Shown here: positions 50,919-58,573 of the stretch, one piece after another
Layout of the letters: every line of letters begins with the position of its first letter
Position numbering within the stretch: position 1 is the first letter of the stretch
NCBI RefSeq assembly: GCF_023035815.1
Contig: NZ_CP073159.1
Coordinates: forward strand, 744,001 to 808,000
Reading direction: 5' to 3'
DNA from: Borrelia parkeri
GTDB lineage: Bacteria; Spirochaetota; Spirochaetia; Borreliales; Borreliaceae
DNA length: 64,000 nucleotides
Notes under the pieces: generated by a model
What the model was told of the DNA's origin: nothing
Seen by the model: the letters and a program-made list of their open reading frames with translations, nothing else
The model's database searches: none
Translations under genes and position numbers: made by a program

Positions 50919-53045
50919 ATGAAAAGAATACGGGTACTTTTTATTTTTTTATTCATCTTTTTAAATGTTTTTACTTTTCATGCTAGAGAAGTTGATAAGA
51001 AAAAGTTGAAAGATTTTGTTAATATGGATCTTGAATTTGTTAATTATCGGGGTCCTTATGATTCTACAGATACTTATCAGCAAATAGTAGGTATTGGTGA
51101 ATTTTTAGCTAGGAATTTAATCAATAACAAATCTAATTATTACAATAAATATTATGTTAATAGGTATATTGACAGTGAGGATGAAAAGAGTAGTTCAGAT
51201 GTTTTTATTATTGGTGAGAGATCTTCTCTTGATAGTATTTTAAATCTTAGAAAAATACTAATAGGGTATTTAATGGAAGGTTTTAGTTACAATAAAGAGA
51301 GTGCAGAATTACTTGCTAAAGCTATTACAATATATAATGCTACTTATCGAGGTGATTTGGAGTATTATAGTGATTCCTATATTCAACCTGCCCTTAAAGA
51401 TTTAAGTAAGCATAATGTAGGACTCTCAAGAGTTTATAGCCAATGGGCTGGGAAGACTCATATTTTTATTCCTCTTAAGAGAAATATTTTATCAGGCAAC
51501 ATTGAATCAGATGTTGATCTTGACAAAATAGTTACAGAAAAGGTGGTAATATCTCTTTTAAGTGAAAATGAAGAAGTTGGTACGGACTTTGCAAGAGATC
51601 TAACCGATGTACAGGATGAAATTCGTGATGTTGATCAGGAAAAAATTGATATTGAGTCTGTTACTTTGAGAAGCATTGATGATGAATTAACCGAGACTAT
51701 TGATAATTTAAGGGAGCAACTTGAGAAGGCTACTGATGATGTTGAAAAGACAGGTATTAAGAAGCAAATTGATGATAAAATAGTCGAGAGGAATATTTTA
51801 AAGGATAAGACAAAAGGGCTTAAGAAGTCACAAAAAAAATTAGATAGTTCTCAGGAAAGATTGGATAGGCAAAGGGATATAGTTAAAGATAAAATACAAG
51901 AAAGTATTGATAAGGAGAACAAAGATAAGAATTTGCCAAAGCCTGGGGACATAATTTCGCCAAAAGTAGATGAAAAATTGCAATTAACTGAAACTATTGA
52001 AGATTTGAAAGAACAACTTGAGAAGGTTACTGATGATGCTGAGAAGGAAGAAATTAAGAGGCAGATTGATGATAAGATAATTGAAAGGGAGGCAGTTAAA
52101 GATAAGAATTTGCCAAAACCTGGGGAAGTAAGTTCATCAAAAAAAGATGAAAAAATAAAGTCGGCTAAAGAGTTGAAAAAGCAACTTGAGAAGGCTACTG
52201 ATGATGTTGAAAAGACAGATATTAAAAAGCAAATTAATGATGATAAGATAGTCGAGAAGAATGTTTTAAAGGATAAGACAGGAAGTCTTAAGAAGTCACA
52301 GAAAAAATTAGATAAACAAAAAAATATAGTTAAAAAAGATAGAAATTTGCCAAAAACCGGGGAAGTAAGCTCATCAGCAAAAGATACAAAATTGAAGTCA
52401 GCTGAAGAGTTGAAAAAACAACTTAAGAGAGCTACTGCTGATACTCCTAAGAGCACTTCTAGTGTTTCAAATAATCGATCTAATAAGCCCTTGTCCAGTA
52501 AGCCTTTAAATTCTAAAGATCAGTTGGGTCAACAAGAAGCTGTAGATAAATTATCTCTTGAAAATGAAAATCATAAACCTGTGTTTTTAGAGGTTTTAAA
52601 TCCCAATACGAATTTAGGAGTTCTTAGGTTAATTGACTCAGATAAAGACCAATTGGATAAGAAAACTTCTCAGTATGGTATTAGAAGGTATGGAATTTAT
52701 GAGAGAGAAGATGATTTTGTAGCTATCAAACTTTGTTCAGGTGTTGCAAAGCTTCAGTTGCTTAATAAAACAAAAAATTTAAAAGTTGAATCTGAAGCAA
52801 ACTTTGAGTTAAGTAGAGATTCTTCTCTTTTTGTTGATTCAAAAATGATTTTGGTAGTTGTTAAGGATAAAAATGTTTGGAAATTAGCAAAATTTTCTTC
52901 AAGAGACTTGAGTGAGTTTATTTTATCAGAGGATGAAGTTTTGCCATTTACAAGTTTTACTGTTAATGCAGGTCATGTTTATTTGCAAGATGCATCTAAA
53001 AAGATTATTATTTTGGATCTAAATACTTTAAAAAAAGTATCTTAA
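50919..53045 (+). CDS. p83/100 antigen
   Basis: A Borrelia-specific immunodominant protein of 708 residues, used in serodiagnosis; its cell function is not established. A signal peptide (1-22, ending 'FTFHA') precedes the conserved N-terminal domain with 'FVNMDLEFVNYRGPYDST' and 'GLSRVYSQWAGKTHIFIPL'. The central 220 or so residues are a highly charged coiled coil made of diverged repeats, and the C-terminal domain ('RRYGIYEREDDFVAIKL', 'VFLEVLNPNTNLG') is conserved. GGGAGA precedes ATG 50919. The central part differs from the Lyme-group versions I recall, consistent with another Borrelia group. Confidence 0.93.
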   Translation: MKRIRVLFIFLFIFLNVFTFHAREVDKKKLKDFVNMDLEFVNYRGPYDSTDTYQQIVGIGEFLARNLINNKSNYYNKYYVNRYIDSEDEKSSSDVFIIGERSSLDSILNLRKILIGYLMEGFSYNKESAELLAKAITIYNATYRGDLEYYSDSYIQPALKDLSKHNVGLSRVYSQWAGKTHIFIPLKRNILSGNIESDVDLDKIVTEKVVISLLSENEEVGTDFARDLTDVQDEIRDVDQEKIDIESVTLRSIDDELTETIDNLREQLEKATDDVEKTGIKKQIDDKIVERNILKDKTKGLKKSQKKLDSSQERLDRQRDIVKDKIQESIDKENKDKNLPKPGDIISPKVDEKLQLTETIEDLKEQLEKVTDDAEKEEIKRQIDDKIIEREAVKDKNLPKPGEVSSSKKDEKIKSAKELKKQLEKATDDVEKTDIKKQINDDKIVEKNVLKDKTGSLKKSQKKLDKQKNIVKKDRNLPKTGEVSSSAKDTKLKSAEELKKQLKRATADTPKSTSSVSNNRSNKPLSSKPLNSKDQLGQQEAVDKLSLENENHKPVFLEVLNPNTNLGVLRLIDSDKDQLDKKTSQYGIRRYGIYEREDDFVAIKLCSGVAKLQLLNKTKNLKVESEANFELSRDSSLFVDSKMILVVVKDKNVWKLAKFSSRDLSEFILSEDEVLPFTSFTVNAGHVYLQDASKKIIILDLNTLKKVS
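51717..52470 (+). repeat. Diverged direct repeats in the p83/100 central region
   Basis: Copies of a unit beginning CAACTTGAGAAGG (Gln-Leu-Glu-Lys) start at 51717, 52014, 52182 and 52419. The first and third share nearly 100 bases with few differences (about 51717-51811 and 52182-52280); the second and fourth are more diverged. Each unit includes a 'NLPKPG' segment and a Lys/Asp-rich coiled-coil part, so unequal recombination could change length in frame. Confidence 0.8.
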
Positions 53046-53082
53046 ATTATTTTTTTGATTAAACATTGTTTAAGTAATTGAA

Positions 53083-53112
53083 AAAGGAAGAACAAAATTT
53101 TGTTCTTCCTTT
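53083..53112. terminator. Perfect 30-bp palindromic terminator between p83/100 and the tRNA pair
   Basis: Bases 53083-53112 form a perfect palindrome with 15-base halves (AAAGGAAGAACAAAA and its complement). It lies 38 bases past the p83/100 stop and 18 bases past the minus-strand tRNA-Pro end. T-rich flanks on both strands fit a shared bidirectional intrinsic terminator. Confidence 0.8.
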
Positions 53113-53130
53113 ATATTATTATAGAAACAG

Positions 53131-53203
53131 TCGGGACAGTGAGATTCGAACTCACGATCCCCTGCTCCCAAAGCAGGTGCCTTAGCCGCTAGGCCATGTC
53201 CCG
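53131..53203 (-). tRNA. tRNA-Pro (anticodon UGG)
   Basis: On the minus strand acceptor CGGGACA pairs with TGTCCCG, the anticodon stem CCTGC/GCAGG encloses TTTGGGA (anticodon TGG), and the T arm contains GTTCGAATC. The length is 73 bases, the discriminator is A and CCA is not encoded. It lies 9 bases downstream of tRNA-Arg. Confidence 0.97.
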
Positions 53204-53212
53204 AAAAAGTTA

Positions 53213-53286
53213 CGCGCCAATTAGGACTCGAACCTAAAACCTACAGATTAGAAGTCTGTTGCTCTGTCCAGTTGAGCTATTAGCGC
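53213..53286 (-). tRNA. tRNA-Arg (anticodon UCU)
   Basis: On the minus strand acceptor GCGCTAA pairs with TTGGCGC (one T-G), the anticodon stem CAGAC/GTCTG-like arms enclose a loop with TCT, and the T arm contains GGTTCGAGTCC. The length is 74 bases with discriminator G. It reads AGA/AGG, frequent arginine codons in this AT-rich genome. Confidence 0.96.
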
Positions 53287-53388
53287 TTTTGAGCCTAAAA
53301 TTGAGTATATCATGTTGAAAACCCCTTGTCAATAAAAATATTATTACTTTGTATTTTGTTAAAATTGTGTATGTTTTATAATTATTTT

Positions 53389-54006
53389 ATGCTTGATATT
53401 GATTTAATTGTAGATGAGACTCTATCCAGATATCCAGATGTTAAACCTTTTTTAACTTTCAGAAATAGTTACGAGCTTTTGATAATGGTAATTTTGAGCG
53501 CAAGGACGACTGATAATATGGTCAATAAGGTTGCACCTGAGCTTTTTAAAAGATATGGGGATTTTGAGAGTTTGGCGAATGCTGATTTGATAAATGTTGA
53601 AAACTTAATTTATAAGTTAGGATTTTATTCAAATAAATCTAAGAATATTATAAACTGTGCACGAATGGTTTTAAAAAGTTTTAAAGGTATTATTCCAAAT
53701 AATATTTTTGATCTTGTGTCTTTGCCAGGAGTAGGTAGGAAAACCGCTAATGTTATTCTTGGAGTTGTTTATGATAAGCCAGCTATAATTGTAGATACTC
53801 ATTTTAGTAGGGTTGTTATCAGACATGGAATTACATTTGAAAGAACACCTTTAAAAATTGAATTAGATTTAAAGAGTAAAATACCTTATGATAAGCAATA
53901 TAAATTTTCTATGGCTATTAATAAGCATGGAAGAGCTATTTGTACTTCACGTAGTAAGACTTGCAAGAATTGTTTTTTAGAGAAATTTGCACCAAGACTT
54001 GTTTAA
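53389..54006 (+). CDS. nth: Endonuclease III, incomplete Fe-S cluster motif
   Basis: A base-excision DNA glycosylase/lyase for oxidised pyrimidines. ATG 53389 gives 205 residues and aligns with family starts; the frame opens at TTG 53326 without support. The helix-hairpin-helix 'LPGVGRKTANVIL' contains the catalytic Lys118, and 'IIVDTHFSRV' the catalytic Asp136. The C-terminal cluster motif C-x6-C-x2-C-x5-C is incomplete: C185, C192 and C195 are present but the fourth position is Ala201. It ends 8 bases from the convergent oppC-like gene. Confidence 0.93.
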   Translation: MLDIDLIVDETLSRYPDVKPFLTFRNSYELLIMVILSARTTDNMVNKVAPELFKRYGDFESLANADLINVENLIYKLGFYSNKSKNIINCARMVLKSFKGIIPNNIFDLVSLPGVGRKTANVILGVVYDKPAIIVDTHFSRVVIRHGITFERTPLKIELDLKSKIPYDKQYKFSMAINKHGRAICTSRSKTCKNCFLEKFAPRLV

Positions 54007-54014
54007 TTGTAGTT

Positions 54015-54866
54015 TTATGATGAAATGAAAGATTTCATATGTTTTTTAAGTTTTAAACTTATTGATGTTAGTATAATGTTAATGATTAGTAATATGATTA
54101 GGGGTTTTGCCCATATCCAAAAGTATTCTCTTCCCATTTCTATATATCCTAAAAGTTCTCCAAGACTTGGATAGGAGCTTTTATCTTCTTGTTGTAAAAA
54201 ATTTATTACTTCAAAGGTAGTTAGACTTTTTGAGATTTGGAGGGGAAGTATTGATGATATTGATGCTAAAACTTCCGGAAATATGTGATATATGATTATT
54301 CTAAATTGACTTGCACCCATAATCTTGCTTGCATACACATAATCAAGGTTTTTAATTAGTAGTGTGTTATTTCTTGTTATGAATGAAAATTTGATCCATC
54401 CGTGTATTAAGGCTAAAGTGAATGAAACTTCTAATATGTTATAATTTTTTTGTTTTGCAAAGTAGTAAAAAATTAGCATTAATATGTAAGAAAATGGTAT
54501 TGTTTGTAGTGCTTCTATTGGTTTTGAAATTATCAAACAAGTTTTAAATTTTAAGTTTCCTATTATTATTCCTATAAAAATTCCAATTATTGCAGAAATT
54601 GCTGCATAACTAAAAGCAAGTAAAATAGAGTTTCTAGTGGCAAGTATTAGTCTTGCCAATATATCTCTGCCCATTTTATCCGTTCCTAGAGGATGTGAGG
54701 CTGTTGGTGTTTGAGGTAGTTTGTTTATTGTATGAATGTATGTTTTATTTGGATCTTTTTTGTATATTGCAAATTTTGAACCTTCATTAATTAACTTAGG
54801 AGTTATCATTAAAAATGAGATGAAGATTCCTAATACTATAACATATAGTTTTTTGAATTTATACAT
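54015..54866 (-). CDS. Peptide ABC transporter permease, OppC/DppC type
   Basis: An inner-membrane permease of 283 residues. An N-terminal helix and the OppC-typical segment 'HPLGTDKMGRDILARLILAT' precede five further helices. The EAA loop that contacts the ATPase reads 'ASKIMGASQFRIIIYHIFPE'. It shares one base with the upstream oppB-like gene, so they form a pair. No ATPase or binding protein is encoded nearby; it may use the Opp ATPases encoded elsewhere (inference). Confidence 0.88.
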   Translation of the reverse strand: MYKFKKLYVIVLGIFISFLMITPKLINEGSKFAIYKKDPNKTYIHTINKLPQTPTASHPLGTDKMGRDILARLILATRNSILLAFSYAAISAIIGIFIGIIIGNLKFKTCLIISKPIEALQTIPFSYILMLIFYYFAKQKNYNILEVSFTLALIHGWIKFSFITRNNTLLIKNLDYVYASKIMGASQFRIIIYHIFPEVLASISSILPLQISKSLTTFEVINFLQQEDKSSYPSLGELLGYIEMGREYFWIWAKPLIILLIINIILTSISLKLKKHMKSFISS

Positions 54867-55816
54867 TATTCTAATACGTCCTTATAAGGATTAATATTAT
54901 ATGTTACAATATCTGTTATTAAATTTGGTATGAGCATAATAAATACACCGACGAATAACAAATCTCTGTAGACAATATAATCATTATTTTTTATTGCATT
55001 AATTGTTAGAGTTCCAATTCCATCAATTCCAAACATTATTTCAATGAAAGATGAACCAAAGAAAGCTGTTGCGAGAGTAGGTCTAAGATTGGTAATTAAT
55101 GGAACTAAGGAGGGAATTAATGCATGAACTGTTATTATTTTAAAATTTTTTATTCCCCTTGATTTTGCAGATATTATATAAAATTCGGATAAATTTTTGT
55201 CTAGTGATTGTTTAAAAATGACAGCATTAAATATGAAAAATGAAAAAAACCATGCAAATCCACCTATTATTAAATTTTTTGGATTTACTTTTAGATAGTA
55301 TAGTAGAGAAACGATTAATATTACAGTCAGATTTCTTGGTAGTGAATGTAAGAATAACATTATGTATTCTAAAATATTATTTAAAATTTTATTTTTTATA
55401 AATAAAGTCCAAATGATAATAAAAAAAATGGATATTACATAAGACAGTACGATACCTGGTATTGATATTTTTAATGTGTTTTTCATTTTGCTAAAAATTG
55501 TGCTCATTGACGATTTGCCGTTTGTAAGAGGGGAATTGTGAGGTTTTCCCCATATTACTCCTTTATACTTTGTTTCATAAACTATGTATAAGTTATTTAC
55601 AATATGTTTAACAAAATGATCTTTGCTTAGGGGGATGTTTGGATCAAAGTCGTATATTAATTTATAGCTTTCGATGCTCTTAAGTATTCCAATGTATTCT
55701 AAATAATCTTTAAATATATTCTTTTGTATAAATGGGATATTTGAATTATTATTGTTCGAAAATATGTTTAGCAATGATATGCAAAAAAACGTTGATATAA
55801 TAGCATTAAGCAACAT
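54866..55816 (-). CDS. Peptide ABC transporter permease, OppB/DppB type
   Basis: A permease of at least 316 residues with an unusually large periplasmic segment (about 20-105), then helices and an EAA loop 'AKSRGIKNFKIITVHALIPS'. ATG 55816 is the first standard start, but the frame is open upstream to 55874 and encodes a typical OppB beginning ('AAFILKNILYMLLNA'). An AAGGAG sits at 55858-55863, right after the upstream stop, yet at normal spacing the in-frame codons are GTT/ACA rather than ATG, GTG or TTG. The true start may be non-standard or lost. Confidence 0.82.
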   Translation of the reverse strand: MLLNAIISTFFCISLLNIFSNNNNSNIPFIQKNIFKDYLEYIGILKSIESYKLIYDFDPNIPLSKDHFVKHIVNNLYIVYETKYKGVIWGKPHNSPLTNGKSSMSTIFSKMKNTLKISIPGIVLSYVISIFFIIIWTLFIKNKILNNILEYIMLFLHSLPRNLTVILIVSLLYYLKVNPKNLIIGGFAWFFSFFIFNAVIFKQSLDKNLSEFYIISAKSRGIKNFKIITVHALIPSLVPLITNLRPTLATAFFGSSFIEIMFGIDGIGTLTINAIKNNDYIVYRDLLFVGVFIMLIPNLITDIVTYNINPYKDVLE

Positions 55817-55863
55817 ATATAATATATTTTTTAGAATAAATGCAGCTGTAACTCTATCTCCTT

Positions 55864-56304
55864 TTATTTTACTTTATTTAAGAATTTTATTTTGTCTAGA
55901 TAACTTAATAAAAAGTAAAATATCAGTGAAATTACTATTGATATTAAGTAAAAATTTTTGCCTATATTTTTGTTTTCTGATGTGTGTTTTATATTTAAAA
56001 AATTGCCTTGGTAGTAATTTTCATCTTCATCAAGATTCTTTATGATTATGGAATTTTTTGGATAATATCCTAATTTACTAGCTTCTTTTAGAATTGTTGG
56101 TTTAGATATTTGCAAGTTAATATACTTTGTTGTTAAATCTTTTTGTATTTCTTTTAATTTTTCAGTATGGTTTTTCATTAAAATTAGATTACTATTTAAT
56201 TTGTTGTAATTAATAATCCCTGTTTCTCCAAAGATTGGTGTAATTATGAAATAACTTATTATTCCTGTATAAATAGATAGCATAATTTTTTTTGTTAAAG
56301 ACAT
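55864..56304 (-). CDS. FtsB/DivIC-like septum protein candidate
   Basis: A 146-residue protein with an N-terminal membrane helix (5-25), then 'FGETGIINYNKLN', a coiled coil ('LMKNHTEKLKEIQKDLTTKY') and 'ILKEASKLGYYPKNSIII'. This order (helix, G-x-x-G-[IL]-x-x-[YD], coiled coil, then an E-x-A-R/S-x-LG-like segment) is that of FtsB/DivIC, short bitopic divisome proteins joining FtsL and FtsQ. Unlike FtsB it has a second, C-terminal membrane helix (about 117-136). The oppBC pair lies downstream. Assignment is by pattern only. Confidence 0.5.
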   Translation of the reverse strand: MSLTKKIMLSIYTGIISYFIITPIFGETGIINYNKLNSNLILMKNHTEKLKEIQKDLTTKYINLQISKPTILKEASKLGYYPKNSIIIKNLDEDENYYQGNFLNIKHTSENKNIGKNFYLISIVISLIFYFLLSYLDKIKFLNKVK

Positions 56305-56339
56305 ATTACCTTGTAATTATATCTTTAATATATTATATT

Positions 56340-56372
56340 TACAAGTGTATAGTTGTTGACTATACACTTGTA
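56340..56372. promoter_or_regulatory. 14-bp inverted repeat between divergent genes
   Basis: TACAAGTGTATAGT at 56340-56353 and its perfect reverse complement at 56359-56372 flank a TGTTG loop. The element lies 36 bases before the minus-strand FtsB-like gene and 40 bases before the plus-strand gene at 56413. Because both genes point away, it is not an end-of-gene terminator. On the plus strand a T-rich stretch follows, as in a leader attenuator; a dyad operator is the alternative. Confidence 0.65.
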
Positions 56373-56412
56373 ATAATTTTTGTTTAATAGATTTGGAGAA
56401 GAACTTTTTAAT

Positions 56413-58017
56413 ATGACAAATCATAAAAATTCTTTTTTTATCAAGGAGGGTCCTAGAGAAGTTGATTTTGATATAGATGGTGTGTTTTTACAGCATTCAG
56501 TTAATGGTAAAATTATTTCTCTGCGTTCTGAGGAGATTAAAGATCTTTTAGATGAAAAATTATTACAACTTGATTGTTCTTTAAAACAAAGACATGGTGA
56601 GTTAGTTGATTATTTAAAAAAAGTTGAAGGTCGTATTTCAAGGGTTGAAGGCGAAATACTTGGGCGTAGTTTGAGTTCTCTTGAGGAACTTGATAATTCT
56701 AATTTGAAAACAATGAATCTTATGAATTTTCAGAATGATACTAATGTTAAAGATAATGAGTTTGGTGAATTAGTAAGAAAAGAAAATAATTTACCAAATG
56801 TTTCACTTGATCAAGAAGAGCTAGATGCTCTACTTGAAGGACTTAATGAAATTTCAAGGGATAACAAAAAAAGTTTTAGTAGTAGCAATAAATCGGATAA
56901 TGATGCAGATATAGGTATTTCTTTTGACAAAACTCTTGAAGATGAATCTAGTAGTGTGAATATCGATCATACTTTGTCTTCAAATGCAGAGAGTAATACT
57001 CGTAATGTTGTTGATTCGTTATCTAATAAAAAAGATAAAGAAGATATAGAGCCTGTGGGTATTAATTTTACTACATCCCAGGATAATGATTTGTTTAGTG
57101 AGTCTTCTTCTCTTGGTTTAGCTAATGTTGTTAATGGAGATGATAGTAAGGTTCAGGATTTGGTGACAAACTTAGATGGAGATGATAAAATTTTAAGAGA
57201 ACCTATAGTTGATCAAAGTTCTGTTAATGTTGCCTTAGAGGTAAAAAATAGTGCTCATTTAGGTAATTTTGTCCTTGATGAAGAATTCTCCAATGTAGAA
57301 AGTGTAGAGGAAGAGAATGTTTCATCTTATGAGCAAGATAATTTGAGAGATCATAATTATTCTTTGGGTGATAGTTTAAATAAAATTGAATATTTAGACA
57401 AAAGCTTAGAAGATTTAAATAGCGAACAATTTAAGGAAGAAGATGAAGATTTAAGTAATTTTAATGATATTGCTATTCATGAAATTGATAGTGTGGATAT
57501 AAATTTGAGTGATGATGCATCTTTGCGTAAAAGAGATGTTGTTGTTGATAATGGTTCTTTGAGACAAAATCAAGAAATTGATAATATTTCTTCTGGTTTA
57601 AAAAAGCTTGATAATTTTGAAGATGTGTTAAAGGCAGATTTAAATTGTGTAGACTTGCAATGTTGTATTGAAGATTTTGAAGAAGACAATCTTTATGATT
57701 CTGAGGTAAGTGATTTGGAAGAAAAGTTGGAGCAGGATGAAGAATTGAATTCATATTCTTTAAAGGGGCAAGAGATCAGAGATGATAATTATGCTTCCGA
57801 TTTTAGTTTTTCTGATGTTGAGACTATAATAAATAAGTTTAATGACAATGATTATTTGAGTAAGATTAAGTTGAGTGATAAAGAACGGGTTGCATTAATT
57901 AGTTTTATTAGTAAATTGGAAAGCGATCTTGCGTCTAGTCCTAAGGGTAATAGTTTTAAAATTAAAAAAGAATATGAGATTTTACAAAAAATTAAGCGTT
58001 TACTAGTAAGAGAGTAG
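56413..58017 (+). CDS. Acidic cytoplasmic protein with FliM-like CheY-binding motif
   Basis: A 534-residue, Asp/Glu/Ser/Asn-rich protein without signal peptide or membrane segment. ATG 56413 is preferred to TTG 56380; GGAGAAG begins at 56395. The N-terminal 90 residues are ordered with a coiled coil ('LVDYLKKVEGRISRVEGEI'), a long disordered acidic middle follows, and the last 70 residues are helical. At 56806-56844 it encodes LDQEELDALLEGL, very like the FliM/FliY N-terminal LSQxEIDALL motif that binds phospho-CheY. No family was recognised; a link to the flagellar switch is a hypothesis. Confidence 0.75.
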   Translation: MTNHKNSFFIKEGPREVDFDIDGVFLQHSVNGKIISLRSEEIKDLLDEKLLQLDCSLKQRHGELVDYLKKVEGRISRVEGEILGRSLSSLEELDNSNLKTMNLMNFQNDTNVKDNEFGELVRKENNLPNVSLDQEELDALLEGLNEISRDNKKSFSSSNKSDNDADIGISFDKTLEDESSSVNIDHTLSSNAESNTRNVVDSLSNKKDKEDIEPVGINFTTSQDNDLFSESSSLGLANVVNGDDSKVQDLVTNLDGDDKILREPIVDQSSVNVALEVKNSAHLGNFVLDEEFSNVESVEEENVSSYEQDNLRDHNYSLGDSLNKIEYLDKSLEDLNSEQFKEEDEDLSNFNDIAIHEIDSVDINLSDDASLRKRDVVVDNGSLRQNQEIDNISSGLKKLDNFEDVLKADLNCVDLQCCIEDFEEDNLYDSEVSDLEEKLEQDEELNSYSLKGQEIRDDNYASDFSFSDVETIINKFNDNDYLSKIKLSDKERVALISFISKLESDLASSPKGNSFKIKKEYEILQKIKRLLVRE

Positions 58018-58045
58018 GGCTATTTATTTAATTAGATATTATTTT

Positions 58046-58573
58046 TTGTTTTTTGTTGCTTCGGTTTTATTTTTATTTTTAACTTTTTTTTATTTCATTA
58101 ATAAATTTTTAAATCAGATTGATTTTGATTTTGATGATTTAATAGATGATGTAAAGTCATATAATATAAAATTTTTTAAGGATTTAGATTTAGAAAATTA
58201 TTTCGATAAAACTTTATTTGATAATGATTTGGTTAATTCTTATTATTTACTCTCATCGGTTAGTGGAATGTTGATTTATAAATCAAAAGATGATTCAATT
58301 TATAAACTGAGTGATAAATTAGAACCGACTTTTCTTAAAAATAGTGTTTTTATAAAAAAAATTAAAGTCAATTTTGAATTGAATAATAATGCCCTTGTTA
58401 GTTTAGTTGTATATTATAATATCCTGCCAAAGAGCAGGATACTATACATTTTACATTTTTATCTCTTTGTAATATCTCTTGCCTATTTTTGTTTTTCTGT
58501 TTTTGTTTTATATTGCATATATCGAGATATTAATGGTGGGGATCATGATGCTCGTTGTTATCTTTTAGATTAG
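58046..58573 (+). CDS. Small hypothetical membrane protein
   Basis: A 175-residue protein with an N-terminal hydrophobic segment (2-18) and a second near the C-terminus (about 135-160), separated by an acidic, Asp/Leu-rich domain. This suggests a periplasmic loop protein with both ends in the cytoplasm. TTG 58046 is the first possible start; no Shine-Dalgarno is obvious, so the start is uncertain. It follows the acidic protein gene by 28 bases and overlaps the convergent DUF4340 gene by 44 bases. Function unknown. Confidence 0.6.
   Translation: MFFVASVLFLFLTFFYFINKFLNQIDFDFDDLIDDVKSYNIKFFKDLDLENYFDKTLFDNDLVNSYYLLSSVSGMLIYKSKDDSIYKLSDKLEPTFLKNSVFIKKIKVNFELNNNALVSLVVYYNILPKSRILYILHFYLFVISLAYFCFSVFVLYCIYRDINGGDHDARCYLLD

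Noticed and set aside
51851..52456. A 201-codon minus-strand frame opposite p83/100
   Set aside because: It arises from the low-complexity Lys/Asp repeats on the coding strand and is Ser/Phe-rich in a way typical of such shadows.
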